Origin: Veillonella sp.
Lineage (GTDB): Bacteria; Bacillota_C; Negativicutes; Veillonellales; Veillonellaceae
NCBI GenBank assembly: GCA_018367495.1
Contig: JAGZGB010000087.1
Coordinates: 1-6,316, forward strand
Length of the DNA stretch: 6,316 nt
Reading direction: 5' to 3'
Below the pieces are notes generated by a model that was not told where the DNA came from, made no database searches, and was given only the letters and a program-made list of their open reading frames with translations. Positions 1 through 5,283 of the stretch are shown here, one piece after another. The position numbers and the translations under genes are program-made. Positions within the stretch are counted from its first letter, which is position 1, and each line of letters starts with the position of its first letter.

Positions 1-143
1 CGTTGTTGACCAGTGAAGAACGGATGGCATTTGGAGCAAACGTCTACACGAAGGTCTTCTTTTACAGAGCCAGTTTTGAATGTGTTGCCACAACCGCAAG
101 TTACTGTAGCTTCTTTATAATCTGGATGAATACCTTGTTTCAT
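1..143 (-). CDS. rpmE: Ribosomal protein L31, zinc-binding type (partial, 3' end off window)
   Basis: This is the N-terminal 47 residues of bacterial ribosomal protein L31, a small zinc-binding protein of the 50S subunit that bridges towards the small subunit. The translation starts [20 protein letters not shown] and continues to [13 protein letters not shown], the family hallmark. The four zinc-ligand cysteines of the C+ form are present at residues 16, 18, 37 and 40. The family is about 65-75 residues long, so roughly the last third lies beyond position 1. The start is set by an AGAGGTG ribosome binding site (complement of 150-156), six bases before the ATG. A near-consensus promoter sits just upstream. 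The presence of all four cysteines argues against the zinc-independent paralogue (RpmE2/YtiA). Identification is firm. Confidence 0.95.
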   Translation of the reverse strand, partial: MKQGIHPDYKEATVTCGCGNTFKTGSVKEDLRVDVCSKCHPFFTGQQ

Positions 144-183
144 TCTATACACCTCTTTCCGACAATCAATATTATTCTTATAG

Positions 184-212
184 ATTATAGCATGACACAT
201 GCACAAATGCAA
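184..212 (-). promoter_or_regulatory. Sigma-70-type promoter for rpmE
   Basis: On the minus strand, TTGCAT (complement of 207-212) and a perfect TATAAT (complement of 184-189) are separated by exactly 17 bases. Initiation near 177 would give a leader of about 34 bases containing the rpmE ribosome binding site. The spacer holds a small palindrome, GCATG-ACA-CATGC (190-202), next to the -10. The -35 starts only about 11 bases beyond the ydbC stop codon, so rpmE has its own promoter although ydbC readthrough is also possible. Confidence 0.8.
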
Positions 213-222
213 GTTACCAATA

Positions 223-492
223 CTATTCCTTGGATGCTTGTTTTTCTTCAATAGACTCAGCTAAGATGGTTTCCAAGTCGCTTTCGTTGAGGATATCGCG
301 CAATGCAATAAGCTCTTCTAAAGAAAGGGTAATACCCTTTTTCATGCTTGTATATTCACTATCCCAAGCACGAAGGTCAAATTTAGGGTTATATTTGCCC
401 CAGCTTGTGCATGTTAATTGTTTTTTCCAACCGTCTTTATCTTCAGATAAAGTACCAATAACTTTGAAGATTTCAAAATTAATAACAGCCAT
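223..492 (-). CDS. ydbC: YdbC family protein (PC4-like single-stranded nucleic-acid-binding domain)
   Basis: This gene encodes an 89-residue protein of the YdbC family, the bacterial relatives of the eukaryotic transcription coactivator PC4. These proteins form a dimeric beta-sheet/helix fold that binds single-stranded DNA. Recognition rests on the core at residues 13-65: [14 protein letters not shown], then [20 protein letters not shown] and the start of a helix. These match the family pattern of an N-terminal strand, the KFDIRAW-like strand, and a GITLS turn before the C-terminal helix. Residues 70-89 form an acidic, charged tail (about [20 protein letters not shown]) longer than in the short family members. 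The ATG at 492 is chosen because AAAGGAGG (complement of 497-504) lies four bases upstream; the in-frame ATG at 531 has no such site. The cellular role is not settled; transcription or repair functions are proposed for the family. The symbol is a family name. Confidence 0.85.
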   Translation of the reverse strand: MAVINFEIFKVIGTLSEDKDGWKKQLTCTSWGKYNPKFDLRAWDSEYTSMKKGITLSLEELIALRDILNESDLETILAESIEEKQASKE

Positions 493-507
493 GAGTCCTC
501 CTTTCTT

Positions 508-549
508 ACACATTTGTGTAGTATGTTTCATACCTACTATATTTAGTAG
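508..549 (-). promoter_or_regulatory. Three adjoining hairpins in the ydbC leader
   Basis: Three short inverted repeats lie end to end between the candidate ydbC promoter and its ribosome binding site. They are CTACTA-TATT-TAGTAG (534-549), GTATG-TTT-CATAC (521-533, extendable with one bulge to 518-537) and ACACA-TT-TGTGT (508-519). The extended middle hairpin uses bases 534-537 of the first hairpin and 518-519 of the third, so neighbouring structures exclude one another. The last one ends three bases from the AAAGGAGG site. The repeats are seen directly; a regulatory role is inference. Confidence 0.45.
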
Positions 550-573
550 TTCATATTTTTTAGGATACGATAT

Positions 574-602
574 ATTTTAAACTAAATATCGAACTTTTAC
601 AA
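574..602 (-). promoter_or_regulatory. Candidate promoter for ydbC
   Basis: TTGTAA (complement of 597-602) and TAAAAT (complement of 574-579) are 17 bases apart on the minus strand, matching 4 of 6 and 5 of 6 consensus positions. The -35 abuts the stop codon of the upstream 479-residue gene. Initiation near 567 would give a leader of about 75 bases before the ydbC start. The -10 lies between the arms of an inverted repeat, CGATAT at 568-573 and ATATCG at 586-591, which could be an operator. Confidence 0.5.
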
Positions 603-2042
603 TTAGTTTTTATAATCGCTATAATCTTCAATATCAATAGATGTTGTAGGTGGCATAACTTGAGCGCCTAATTCATCTACCGTAGATTTCCAATTCGCAG
701 TTGCTTCTGCAACAGCCTTGATATAATCTTCATCAGCGGCTTGTACAGATAAAATTAATTGAGCTTCGTTGTTAACATCTAAAACGCGTCGACGTACACT
801 GCTCAGCATATAACCAAAGGACTCATCTGTTTGAACAAGCATAGAGATTTCTTGGATCAATGTTTGACCCGTAGTGCTACAGAAGTATGCATACCACATA
901 TAGGCTAATTCAGCATCAGGGAACATCCAATAAATGTCCTCTTTTGGTACTTCTGTAGTAATATCTACATCTACATGATCTGCATGACGTTTAAATGTAA
1001 GGAAATAAGCGCCACTTTCAACAAGAGCATTACGACCTAATTCAGAAACTCGACTGTCGATACAGTAAATACCATCTTGTCCTAAGGCTACATCAGTTTG
1101 ACCGCCTGGTAACAAAATAGAACGTAAAGATAAGCCATAATTTAATACGGTAAACACTGGCAATTGAGCGAACACACCGTGAGGCAATGGAATATAATTA
1201 ATCGTTTTCCATTCTTCGCCAACGCGTTCACGAAGGCCAACACGCATCTTTTTAATATCATATTTACCATATATAATTTCGTAAGCCCCTAGTGGAGTCC
1301 ATTCACGAATAGCTTCTACACGCTTTTGATTCAAGAAGAATTGTAAGGCCATATTATTTAAGCCCAATTGGTTCTGTGCCATTGTAGCAGGTAAAAATAA
1401 CTGGGCTGTCCCTTCTGGTACAAGGTTATGCAAACCGTTTGCAACCTCTTCCACAATATCTTCAGAAGATTGGAACATGCCAACCGTTCCTGTAAAGATA
1501 TGATCAAAATAGCTGCGATGAGGCCATTGATTAATAATTTGCGCCATCGGATATAAACGTGTCAAAATGCTATAACACACTGGAGATGCCGTATAAAGCA
1601 CAACTTTCTTATCTTCATAAGATTGAAGGATTTCTTCAATCATACCTGCGTATTCTTCTACATAAGCATATAGAACGAGTTCTCCCGTTTTACTATGGGC
1701 TTCGATACTTTCACGAACAGGAGTCTCCCAGATAGTACCCACATCTAGACCATCTAAAATACCTGTGTCGCTAATAAAATCAAATAATTCGACTCTAAAA
1801 GATGGACCATATAGAGCTTGGAATGTATTCAAATCATATGGAACAGGGCCAAAAGATTCTACTGTAGATTTTTCTGCTAACGCATATAAATCATCAGCCG
1901 TAACGCCCCACTCACGGGAACTAGCATTACTAGAAATCAATTGATCTAACACTTTAAAACGCATTAACTCATTTACAATATCAATACCTTCAATGCTATG
2001 AGTAGCACAAAGGGCAATAAATTCTTCGTTGTTTACTTTCAT
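603..2042 (-). CDS. Unknown 479-residue protein, possibly a degenerate N6-adenine methyltransferase-like protein
   Basis: I do not recognise this protein by name. It is soluble, with no signal peptide or membrane segment, and ends in an acidic tail (DIEDYSDYKN). Residues about 118-250 read like the second half of an N6-adenine DNA methyltransferase domain: a hydrophobic strand (KKVVLYTA, 146-152), then FDHIFTG (179-185) where such enzymes have FDxIxxNPPF, then a glycine/LP strand (VPEGTAQLFLPATM, 208-221) and a helix ending in VEAIREW (242-248). The NPPY-type catalytic motif is absent, with G-T-V-G in its place (185-188), and no clear glycine-rich SAM loop is seen. Residues about 375-435 loosely recall the target-recognition end of type I or IIG methylases. 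The fold suggestion is weak inference. The ATG at 2042 follows GGAAAGG (complement of 2049-2055) by six bases and begins one base after the nth stop, so the gene is probably translated with nth. Confidence 0.85.
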   Translation of the reverse strand: MKVNNEEFIALCATHSIEGIDIVNELMRFKVLDQLISSNASSREWGVTADDLYALAEKSTVESFGPVPYDLNTFQALYGPSFRVELFDFISDTGILDGLDVGTIWETPVRESIEAHSKTGELVLYAYVEEYAGMIEEILQSYEDKKVVLYTASPVCYSILTRLYPMAQIINQWPHRSYFDHIFTGTVGMFQSSEDIVEEVANGLHNLVPEGTAQLFLPATMAQNQLGLNNMALQFFLNQKRVEAIREWTPLGAYEIIYGKYDIKKMRVGLRERVGEEWKTINYIPLPHGVFAQLPVFTVLNYGLSLRSILLPGGQTDVALGQDGIYCIDSRVSELGRNALVESGAYFLTFKRHADHVDVDITTEVPKEDIYWMFPDAELAYMWYAYFCSTTGQTLIQEISMLVQTDESFGYMLSSVRRRVLDVNNEAQLILSVQAADEDYIKAVAEATANWKSTVDELGAQVMPPTTSIDIEDYSDYKN

Positions 2043-2043
2043 A

Positions 2044-2679
2044 TTAAACCTTTCCAGCTGAAGGACATAAGTGATTTAAAAAACATTCTTCACATAATGG
2101 CTTACGAGCCTTACATAGTTTACGACCATGATAAATCAACCAGTGATGCGCAGCCGCCCAATCCTCTTTAGGAATTGCCTTTTGCAACTTTAACTCCATC
2201 TCTTCTGGTGTTTTAGCAATACCCAGTTTTAATCGATTAGACACACGGAATACATGGGTATCTACTGCAATAGCGGGCGTACCAAACAATACAGATACTA
2301 CTACATTTGCAGTCTTACGACCTACACCAGGTAATTCAACGAGTTGGTCAAACTCCCGTGGCACTTCCCCATGGTATTGTTCTACTAGAATCTGACAAGT
2401 GGCAATCAAATTTTTAGCTTTAGATTTATAAAGGCCACAGTCCTTAATTAAAGTTTCTAATTTGGTAACCCCAATTGCTAACATCTTAGCCGGATGATTT
2501 AGTTCAGGAAATAACCGTTTAGTAACGATATTAACTCTCTCATCCGTACATTGTGCAGATAATACGACTGCCACTAATAATTCAAATTCATTTGTATAGT
2601 CAAGGGCAGGTTTTGCATCAAAATAATGCTCTTGCAATAATTTCAATTGCTCTGCCTTTATTGCTTTTGTTACACGCAT
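2044..2679 (-). CDS. nth: Endonuclease III (DNA glycosylase/AP lyase)
   Basis: This is a 211-residue base-excision-repair enzyme that removes oxidised pyrimidines from DNA and cuts the backbone at the resulting abasic site by beta-elimination. The helix-hairpin-helix motif LPGVGRKTANVV lies at residues 116-127 and carries the catalytic lysine K122. The catalytic aspartate is D140 in AVDTHVFRVSNRL. The C-terminal 4Fe-4S cluster ligands C189, C196, C199 and C205 follow the exact C-x6-C-x2-C-x5-C spacing. The length equals that of E. coli Nth, and every key residue is offset by two. The ATG at 2679 is chosen over the in-frame ATG at 2736 because AAAGGAGAG lies just upstream and the N-terminus then matches the family. 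The stop codon is one base from the start of the following 479-residue gene, whose ribosome binding site is inside the last nth codons. All active-site residues are intact. Confidence 0.97.
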   Translation of the reverse strand: MRVTKAIKAEQLKLLQEHYFDAKPALDYTNEFELLVAVVLSAQCTDERVNIVTKRLFPELNHPAKMLAIGVTKLETLIKDCGLYKSKAKNLIATCQILVEQYHGEVPREFDQLVELPGVGRKTANVVVSVLFGTPAIAVDTHVFRVSNRLKLGIAKTPEEMELKLQKAIPKEDWAAAHHWLIYHGRKLCKARKPLCEECFLNHLCPSAGKV

Positions 2680-2726
2680 ATAGCTCTCCTTTCTCACTTG
2701 TGAAAGTACAGACGCGTACAACTTAT

Positions 2727-2755
2727 ATCTTACCATACGTATTCATTTAGTTCTA
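2727..2755 (-). promoter_or_regulatory. Weak candidate promoter for the nth operon
   Basis: TAGAAC (complement of 2750-2755) and TAAGAT (complement of 2727-2732) are 17 bases apart on the minus strand, in the region divergent from the UPF0291 gene. They match only 3 of 6 and 4 of 6 consensus positions. Initiation near 2720 would leave a leader of about 41 bases. No better pair was found upstream of nth, so the call is tentative. Confidence 0.25.
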
Positions 2756-2756
2756 T

Positions 2757-2764
2757 GTTATAAT
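2757..2764 (+). promoter_or_regulatory. Partial extended -10 promoter for the UPF0291 gene
   Basis: A perfect TATAAT (2759-2764) is preceded by TG one base away (2756-2757), giving the extended -10 form TGnTATAAT. This would compensate for the poor -35 (TACGTA at 2736-2741, 17 bases upstream). Initiation near 2771 fits the start codon at 2803 with a leader of about 32 bases. Confidence 0.6.
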
Positions 2765-2773
2765 AAATCATGT

Positions 2774-2790
2774 TATTCTAATATAGAATA
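2774..2790 (+). repeat. Inverted repeat in the UPF0291 gene leader
   Basis: TATTCTA-ATA-TAGAATA is a perfect inverted repeat with 7-base arms and a 3-base loop. It starts a few bases after the predicted transcription start and ends one base before the AGGAGG ribosome binding site (2792-2797). It could be a repressor site or a leader hairpin limiting ribosome access, and it could also be chance in AT-rich sequence. Confidence 0.4.
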
Positions 2791-2802
2791 CAGGAGGTCA
2801 AT

Positions 2803-3072
2803 ATGAGCAATATTAACGATACATTAAAACGTATAAATGAACTAGCAGCAAAGAAAAAGTCTGGACAACAACTCACGCCAGAGGAATTAGCAGAAAAAAA
2901 AGAACTTTATGAAATTTACTTAAGCTTCATTCGAGGCCAAATCACAGATACATTGGACCGTGTTGAATTTGTAGATCCAGAAACTGGTGAACGAACTGCG
3001 CCTAAACGAGCTCTAGAAAACTTGGCTAAAAAAGCTGACCAAGACATAAAAGAACATAAAGATATCCATTAA
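2803..3072 (+). CDS. UPF0291/DUF896 family protein, YnzC-like
   Basis: This gene encodes an 89-residue, highly charged, cytoplasmic helical protein. The N-terminal pattern RINELAAKKKSGQQLTPEELAEKKELYEIYLSFIRG (residues 10-45) is the hallmark of the DUF896/UPF0291 family: two antiparallel helices joined by a turn and rich in Lys and Glu. It is followed by the conserved segment ITDTLDRVEFVDPETG (47-62). The family type member, Bacillus subtilis YnzC, is about 77 residues; this one has a slightly longer charged tail ending EHKDIH. The molecular function is unknown. In Bacillus the gene lies in the SOS-induced yneA-yneB-ynzC operon; here it stands alone, divergent from the DNA-repair gene nth. 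The start is supported by AGGAGG at 2792-2797, five bases before the ATG. A terminator follows directly. Confidence 0.85.
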   Translation: MSNINDTLKRINELAAKKKSGQQLTPEELAEKKELYEIYLSFIRGQITDTLDRVEFVDPETGERTAPKRALENLAKKADQDIKEHKDIH

Positions 3073-3073
3073 A

Positions 3074-3105
3074 AAAAGCCACTTGATATATATCAAGTGG
3101 CTTTT
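3074..3105. terminator. Bidirectional rho-independent terminator
   Basis: A perfect 32-base palindrome with 16-base arms is centred at 3089/3090. Its core is GCCACTTGATA, flanked by an A-run on the left and a T-run on the right. Read on the plus strand it ends the UPF0291 transcript, beginning one base after that stop codon. Read on the minus strand it ends the aminotransferase transcript, where the T-run is longer because seven A's lie at 3071-3077. This is a typical shared terminator between convergent genes. Confidence 0.93.
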
Positions 3106-3126
3106 AGTGTTAGTAAACAATATGTA

Positions 3127-4374
3127 TTATAATTTGCCAAGTCGTTTCATAACATTATAGATTTTTTCAGCCAGGCCTGTCATTTGGAATTTAGGAATAC
3201 CGCATGCTGCAATGCGAATACCATTTGCTAAAGCAATAACGTAGATATGCTCTTTCTTCAACTCTTCACAAATAGCATTAGCAGAATCTGTAGGAATTGT
3301 AATAAAGAAACCACCACGATACGGCAACATAGGAAGTCCTACCTGAGCAGCCTCTTGTTTAAAGATATCTGCACGATCACGAATCAATTTATAATAGCTA
3401 TTACGTTCAGCTTCATATTCCTTAAACTTAGCTGGATCAGCCACAATATTAGCCATTGTACGCATTGCTGGACGGCAAATGTTAGACCAAGTTGCACGGC
3501 TTGTAGACTTATTGATTTCTAAGAATTCATCAGCTATTTCTTCATCATCAGAAATACCAATCAAAGCCCCTACGCGTTGACCATACATAGTGAAGCCTTT
3601 AGATAAACTATAGCAAACACATGTAAGAATTTCTTTTGGTAAATGGCTAAATTTACTAAAGAAAGCACGAACCTCTTCTTTTTCACCAGAGTAATCAAGA
3701 TAAGCGACATCAATTCCGATAATCACATTATTACGACCAATGGAAACAAGGTCTTTTAAGAAGTTAAGAATGGATTCCCAATCTTTATCCTCAATAGAGT
3801 AACCTGTTGGGTTATTACCAGGTGTATTAAACAAAATTAGAACATTTGTTTGTTTAGCAGCTAATTCATTTACACGATTTTGAAATGCTTCATGGTTAAA
3901 GTTATTATGTTCATCAAATAAAGAATATGTAACAAGTGTACGACCTACATCACTGCAAATCACACGATAAGCACCCCAGTACCAATCAGCTGTCAAAACC
4001 TCATCACCAGGTTCTGTGTAGTTATGAACTAAATGGTGAACACCACCAGTACCACCTGCAGTAGCAATGCTACGGATATGACCTTCTGGACGAGATTGAC
4101 CAAAGCATTCTTTCTCCGCAGCAGCAAGGAACTCAGGCACACCTGCGATTGGTGCATAGCCGATATGTTCAGAGTCTGGAAGGCTTAAATACTCAGCTTT
4201 AACAGTTTTAAGGAATACTAATGTACCATCTTCATCATGAATCGCACCTAATGTACCATTAACAACATTCTCAAGACCATTTTCATTAGTATCAGCTTGG
4301 GCTTGGCCAGCAGTTACAAAGATCACATCCTTAAGTTTTTTCCCTTTTGCATGCTTTGCAGCAACACTTGTCAT
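3127..4374 (-). CDS. Class I PLP-dependent aminotransferase (AspC/TyrB-like)
   Basis: This is a 415-residue fold-type I aminotransferase that moves an amino group between an amino acid and a 2-oxo acid using pyridoxal phosphate. Motifs appear in family order. AGGTGG (106-111) is the phosphate-binding turn, and W131/W133 fall near the ring-stacking aromatic. NNPTG (187-191) carries the asparagine that contacts the cofactor oxygen. D222 and Y225 lie in DVAYLDYSG. The Schiff-base lysine is K259 in YSLSKG, followed by YGQRVGA with R267 as phosphate ligand. R387 in GIRIAACGIP is the likely substrate-carboxylate arginine. The segment RATWSN (293-298) resembles the RxxYSNPP block of aspartate and aromatic aminotransferases, favouring that subgroup. 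Substrate cannot be decided from sequence. AGGATGG (complement of 4383-4389) lies eight bases from the ATG, a modest site. The gene appears monocistronic, with its own promoter region and the shared terminator. Confidence 0.92.
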   Translation of the reverse strand: MTSVAAKHAKGKKLKDVIFVTAGQAQADTNENGLENVVNGTLGAIHDEDGTLVFLKTVKAEYLSLPDSEHIGYAPIAGVPEFLAAAEKECFGQSRPEGHIRSIATAGGTGGVHHLVHNYTEPGDEVLTADWYWGAYRVICSDVGRTLVTYSLFDEHNNFNHEAFQNRVNELAAKQTNVLILFNTPGNNPTGYSIEDKDWESILNFLKDLVSIGRNNVIIGIDVAYLDYSGEKEEVRAFFSKFSHLPKEILTCVCYSLSKGFTMYGQRVGALIGISDDEEIADEFLEINKSTSRATWSNICRPAMRTMANIVADPAKFKEYEAERNSYYKLIRDRADIFKQEAAQVGLPMLPYRGGFFITIPTDSANAICEELKKEHIYVIALANGIRIAACGIPKFQMTGLAEKIYNVMKRLGKL

Positions 4375-4414
4375 AACTTACACCATCCTATCTAAAATGA
4401 ATTATTACATATTT

Positions 4415-4443
4415 ATCATACCTAAACTTATTTAATTATACAA
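4415..4443 (-). promoter_or_regulatory. Candidate promoter for the aminotransferase gene
   Basis: TTGTAT (complement of 4438-4443) and TATGAT (complement of 4415-4420) are 17 bases apart on the minus strand, and initiation near 4408 would give a leader of about 33 bases. A perfect TATAAT (complement of 4435-4440) overlaps the -35 and might serve an alternative, longer transcript, but its own -35 is poor. The rest of the gap to 4580 is very AT-rich and shows no gene. Confidence 0.4.
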
Positions 4444-4469
4444 TGTGTATTTAGAAAATATATTGTATA
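4437..4469. repeat. Inverted repeat overlapping the aminotransferase promoter
   Basis: TATACAAT (4437-4444) and its exact complement ATTGTATA (4462-4469) are separated by 17 bases. The left arm covers most of the predicted -35 of the aminotransferase promoter. A third near-copy of the half-site, TATACAA, is at 4540-4546. Such spacing suits a dimeric regulator, but AT-rich sequence raises the chance of coincidence. Confidence 0.35.
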
Positions 4470-4582
4470 CATAAGAAATAATGCTAACTACTAAAACATT
4501 TATTATAAAATTAAGGTGTATGGTATATATAAAAAATCTTATACAAAATATATTTATAAATAATACTCTACTTTTTATACAT

Positions 4583-4612
4583 AAAAAAAGACCACTCTTT
4601 AGAGTGGCCTTT
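4583..4612 (-). terminator. Rho-independent terminator of the outer membrane protein gene
   Basis: On the minus strand, GGCCACTCT and AGAGTGGTC pair around a two-base AA loop. With one G-U wobble the stem is 12 base pairs (4587-4612), and seven T's (complement of 4583-4589) close it. The wobble pairs only in the minus-strand RNA (the plus-strand RNA has an A-C mismatch there), and the stem starts eight bases after the stop of the beta-barrel gene, so it terminates that gene. Confidence 0.92.
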
Positions 4613-4619
4613 AGTATCC

Positions 4620-5189
4620 TTAGAAGGAGTAGCCTACACCAGCGTGTAAACCTTTTGCAGTTTTATCGTTGTTATTTACGCTATATTTATCATAGCCATA
4701 ATATACGTTCAAGTCTACATCAGGGCGAACTTCATATTGAGCACCTACTTGATAAGTTTGCTTAATATCATTGCCCCAACCAGCTTTAGCAAAACCATTA
4801 ACTTTTTCTGTCAATGGTACATGACCAATAACACCAGCTTGGAAGCCTAATTCAGTATCATTTGTACGAATTGCAGTACCAGCACCATATACGTTTACGT
4901 TTGGATGCACTTTATAAACTAATGCTAATTGATGATCTTTAATATCCCCATTTTTTGCATTCAATTTATCAAAAGAGTATTGTACAGCAGTTTTATCGGA
5001 AAGATCATGTTGTAAAGAAACTCCGAAACCATCGTTGCTATTGCCGCCACCTTTAGATACATGTTGTTTAAATGCATAATCAGCTTGTACTTTAGTGGAA
5101 CCATCGCTAATTTTTGTTACAGGTGCCGCTGCAAATGCACTACCTGCCACAACTGTAGCCGCTAGAGTTAATAATACTAATTTTTTCAT
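4620..5189 (-). CDS. Small outer membrane beta-barrel protein
   Basis: This is a 189-residue exported protein, probably an outer membrane beta-barrel. It begins with a clear Sec signal peptide: MKK, a hydrophobic stretch to about residue 18, and a probable AFA cleavage site after residue 20. The mature part is about 169 residues of alternating hydrophobic/polar segments with aromatic girdles, such as KVQADYAF, TAVQYSF, DHQLALVYKV, VNVYGAGTAI, TYQVGAQYEV, LNVYYGYDKY and LHAGVGYSF. I count roughly eight to ten strands joined by short turns. It ends in Phe with the alternating pattern expected of a C-terminal beta-signal for barrel assembly. The specific function is unknown; a small porin-like, OmpA/OmpW-like or adhesive role are all possible. 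AGGAGG (complement of 5195-5200) lies five bases before the ATG. It follows ftsZ with its own candidate promoter and is closed by a strong terminator. Confidence 0.85.
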   Translation of the reverse strand: MKKLVLLTLAATVVAGSAFAAAPVTKISDGSTKVQADYAFKQHVSKGGGNSNDGFGVSLQHDLSDKTAVQYSFDKLNAKNGDIKDHQLALVYKVHPNVNVYGAGTAIRTNDTELGFQAGVIGHVPLTEKVNGFAKAGWGNDIKQTYQVGAQYEVRPDVDLNVYYGYDKYSVNNNDKTAKGLHAGVGYSF

Positions 5190-5204
5190 TTGTACCTCCT
5201 ATAC

Positions 5205-5223
5205 ACATATCATCTAGATATGT
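5205..5223 (-). repeat. Leader hairpin upstream of the beta-barrel gene
   Basis: ACATATC (5205-5211) and GATATGT (5217-5223) form a perfect 7-base-arm inverted repeat with a five-base loop. It lies within the predicted leader, four bases upstream of the AGGAGG ribosome binding site. It could influence mRNA stability or translation, as leader structures often do in outer membrane protein genes, but no function can be shown here. Confidence 0.4.
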
Positions 5224-5254
5224 CTTACTAAGTTACTTATTTACGAATGCTTTA

Positions 5255-5283
5255 ATTATACACTCTATAAATTAGCGTTTCAT
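5255..5283 (-). promoter_or_regulatory. Candidate promoter for the beta-barrel gene
   Basis: A perfect TATAAT (complement of 5255-5260) lies 17 bases from ATGAAA (complement of 5278-5283), which matches the -35 consensus at 4 of 6 positions and falls inside the last codons of ftsZ. Initiation near 5248 gives a leader of about 58 bases. No terminator is visible between ftsZ and this gene, so readthrough from ftsZ is also possible. Confidence 0.55.

Noticed and set aside
493..531. Longer ydbC reading frame starting at 531
   Set aside because: The extra 13 residues have no ribosome binding site, overlap leader hairpins, and the internal ATG at 492 has a strong AAAGGAGG site at good spacing.
568..591. 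Possible rho-independent terminator after the 479-residue gene
   Set aside because: The stem is only six base pairs, AT-rich, has a 12-base loop and lacks a following T-run on the minus strand; it fits better as a promoter-associated repeat.
2680..2736. Longer nth reading frame starting at 2736
   Set aside because: The extra 19 residues run through the predicted leader and ribosome binding site; starting at 2679 gives the family length and residue spacing.
4481..4765. Plus-strand open frame of 94 residues in the AT-rich gap
   Set aside because: It runs through the terminator and into the 3' end of the beta-barrel gene, has no ribosome binding site and matches no recognisable family.
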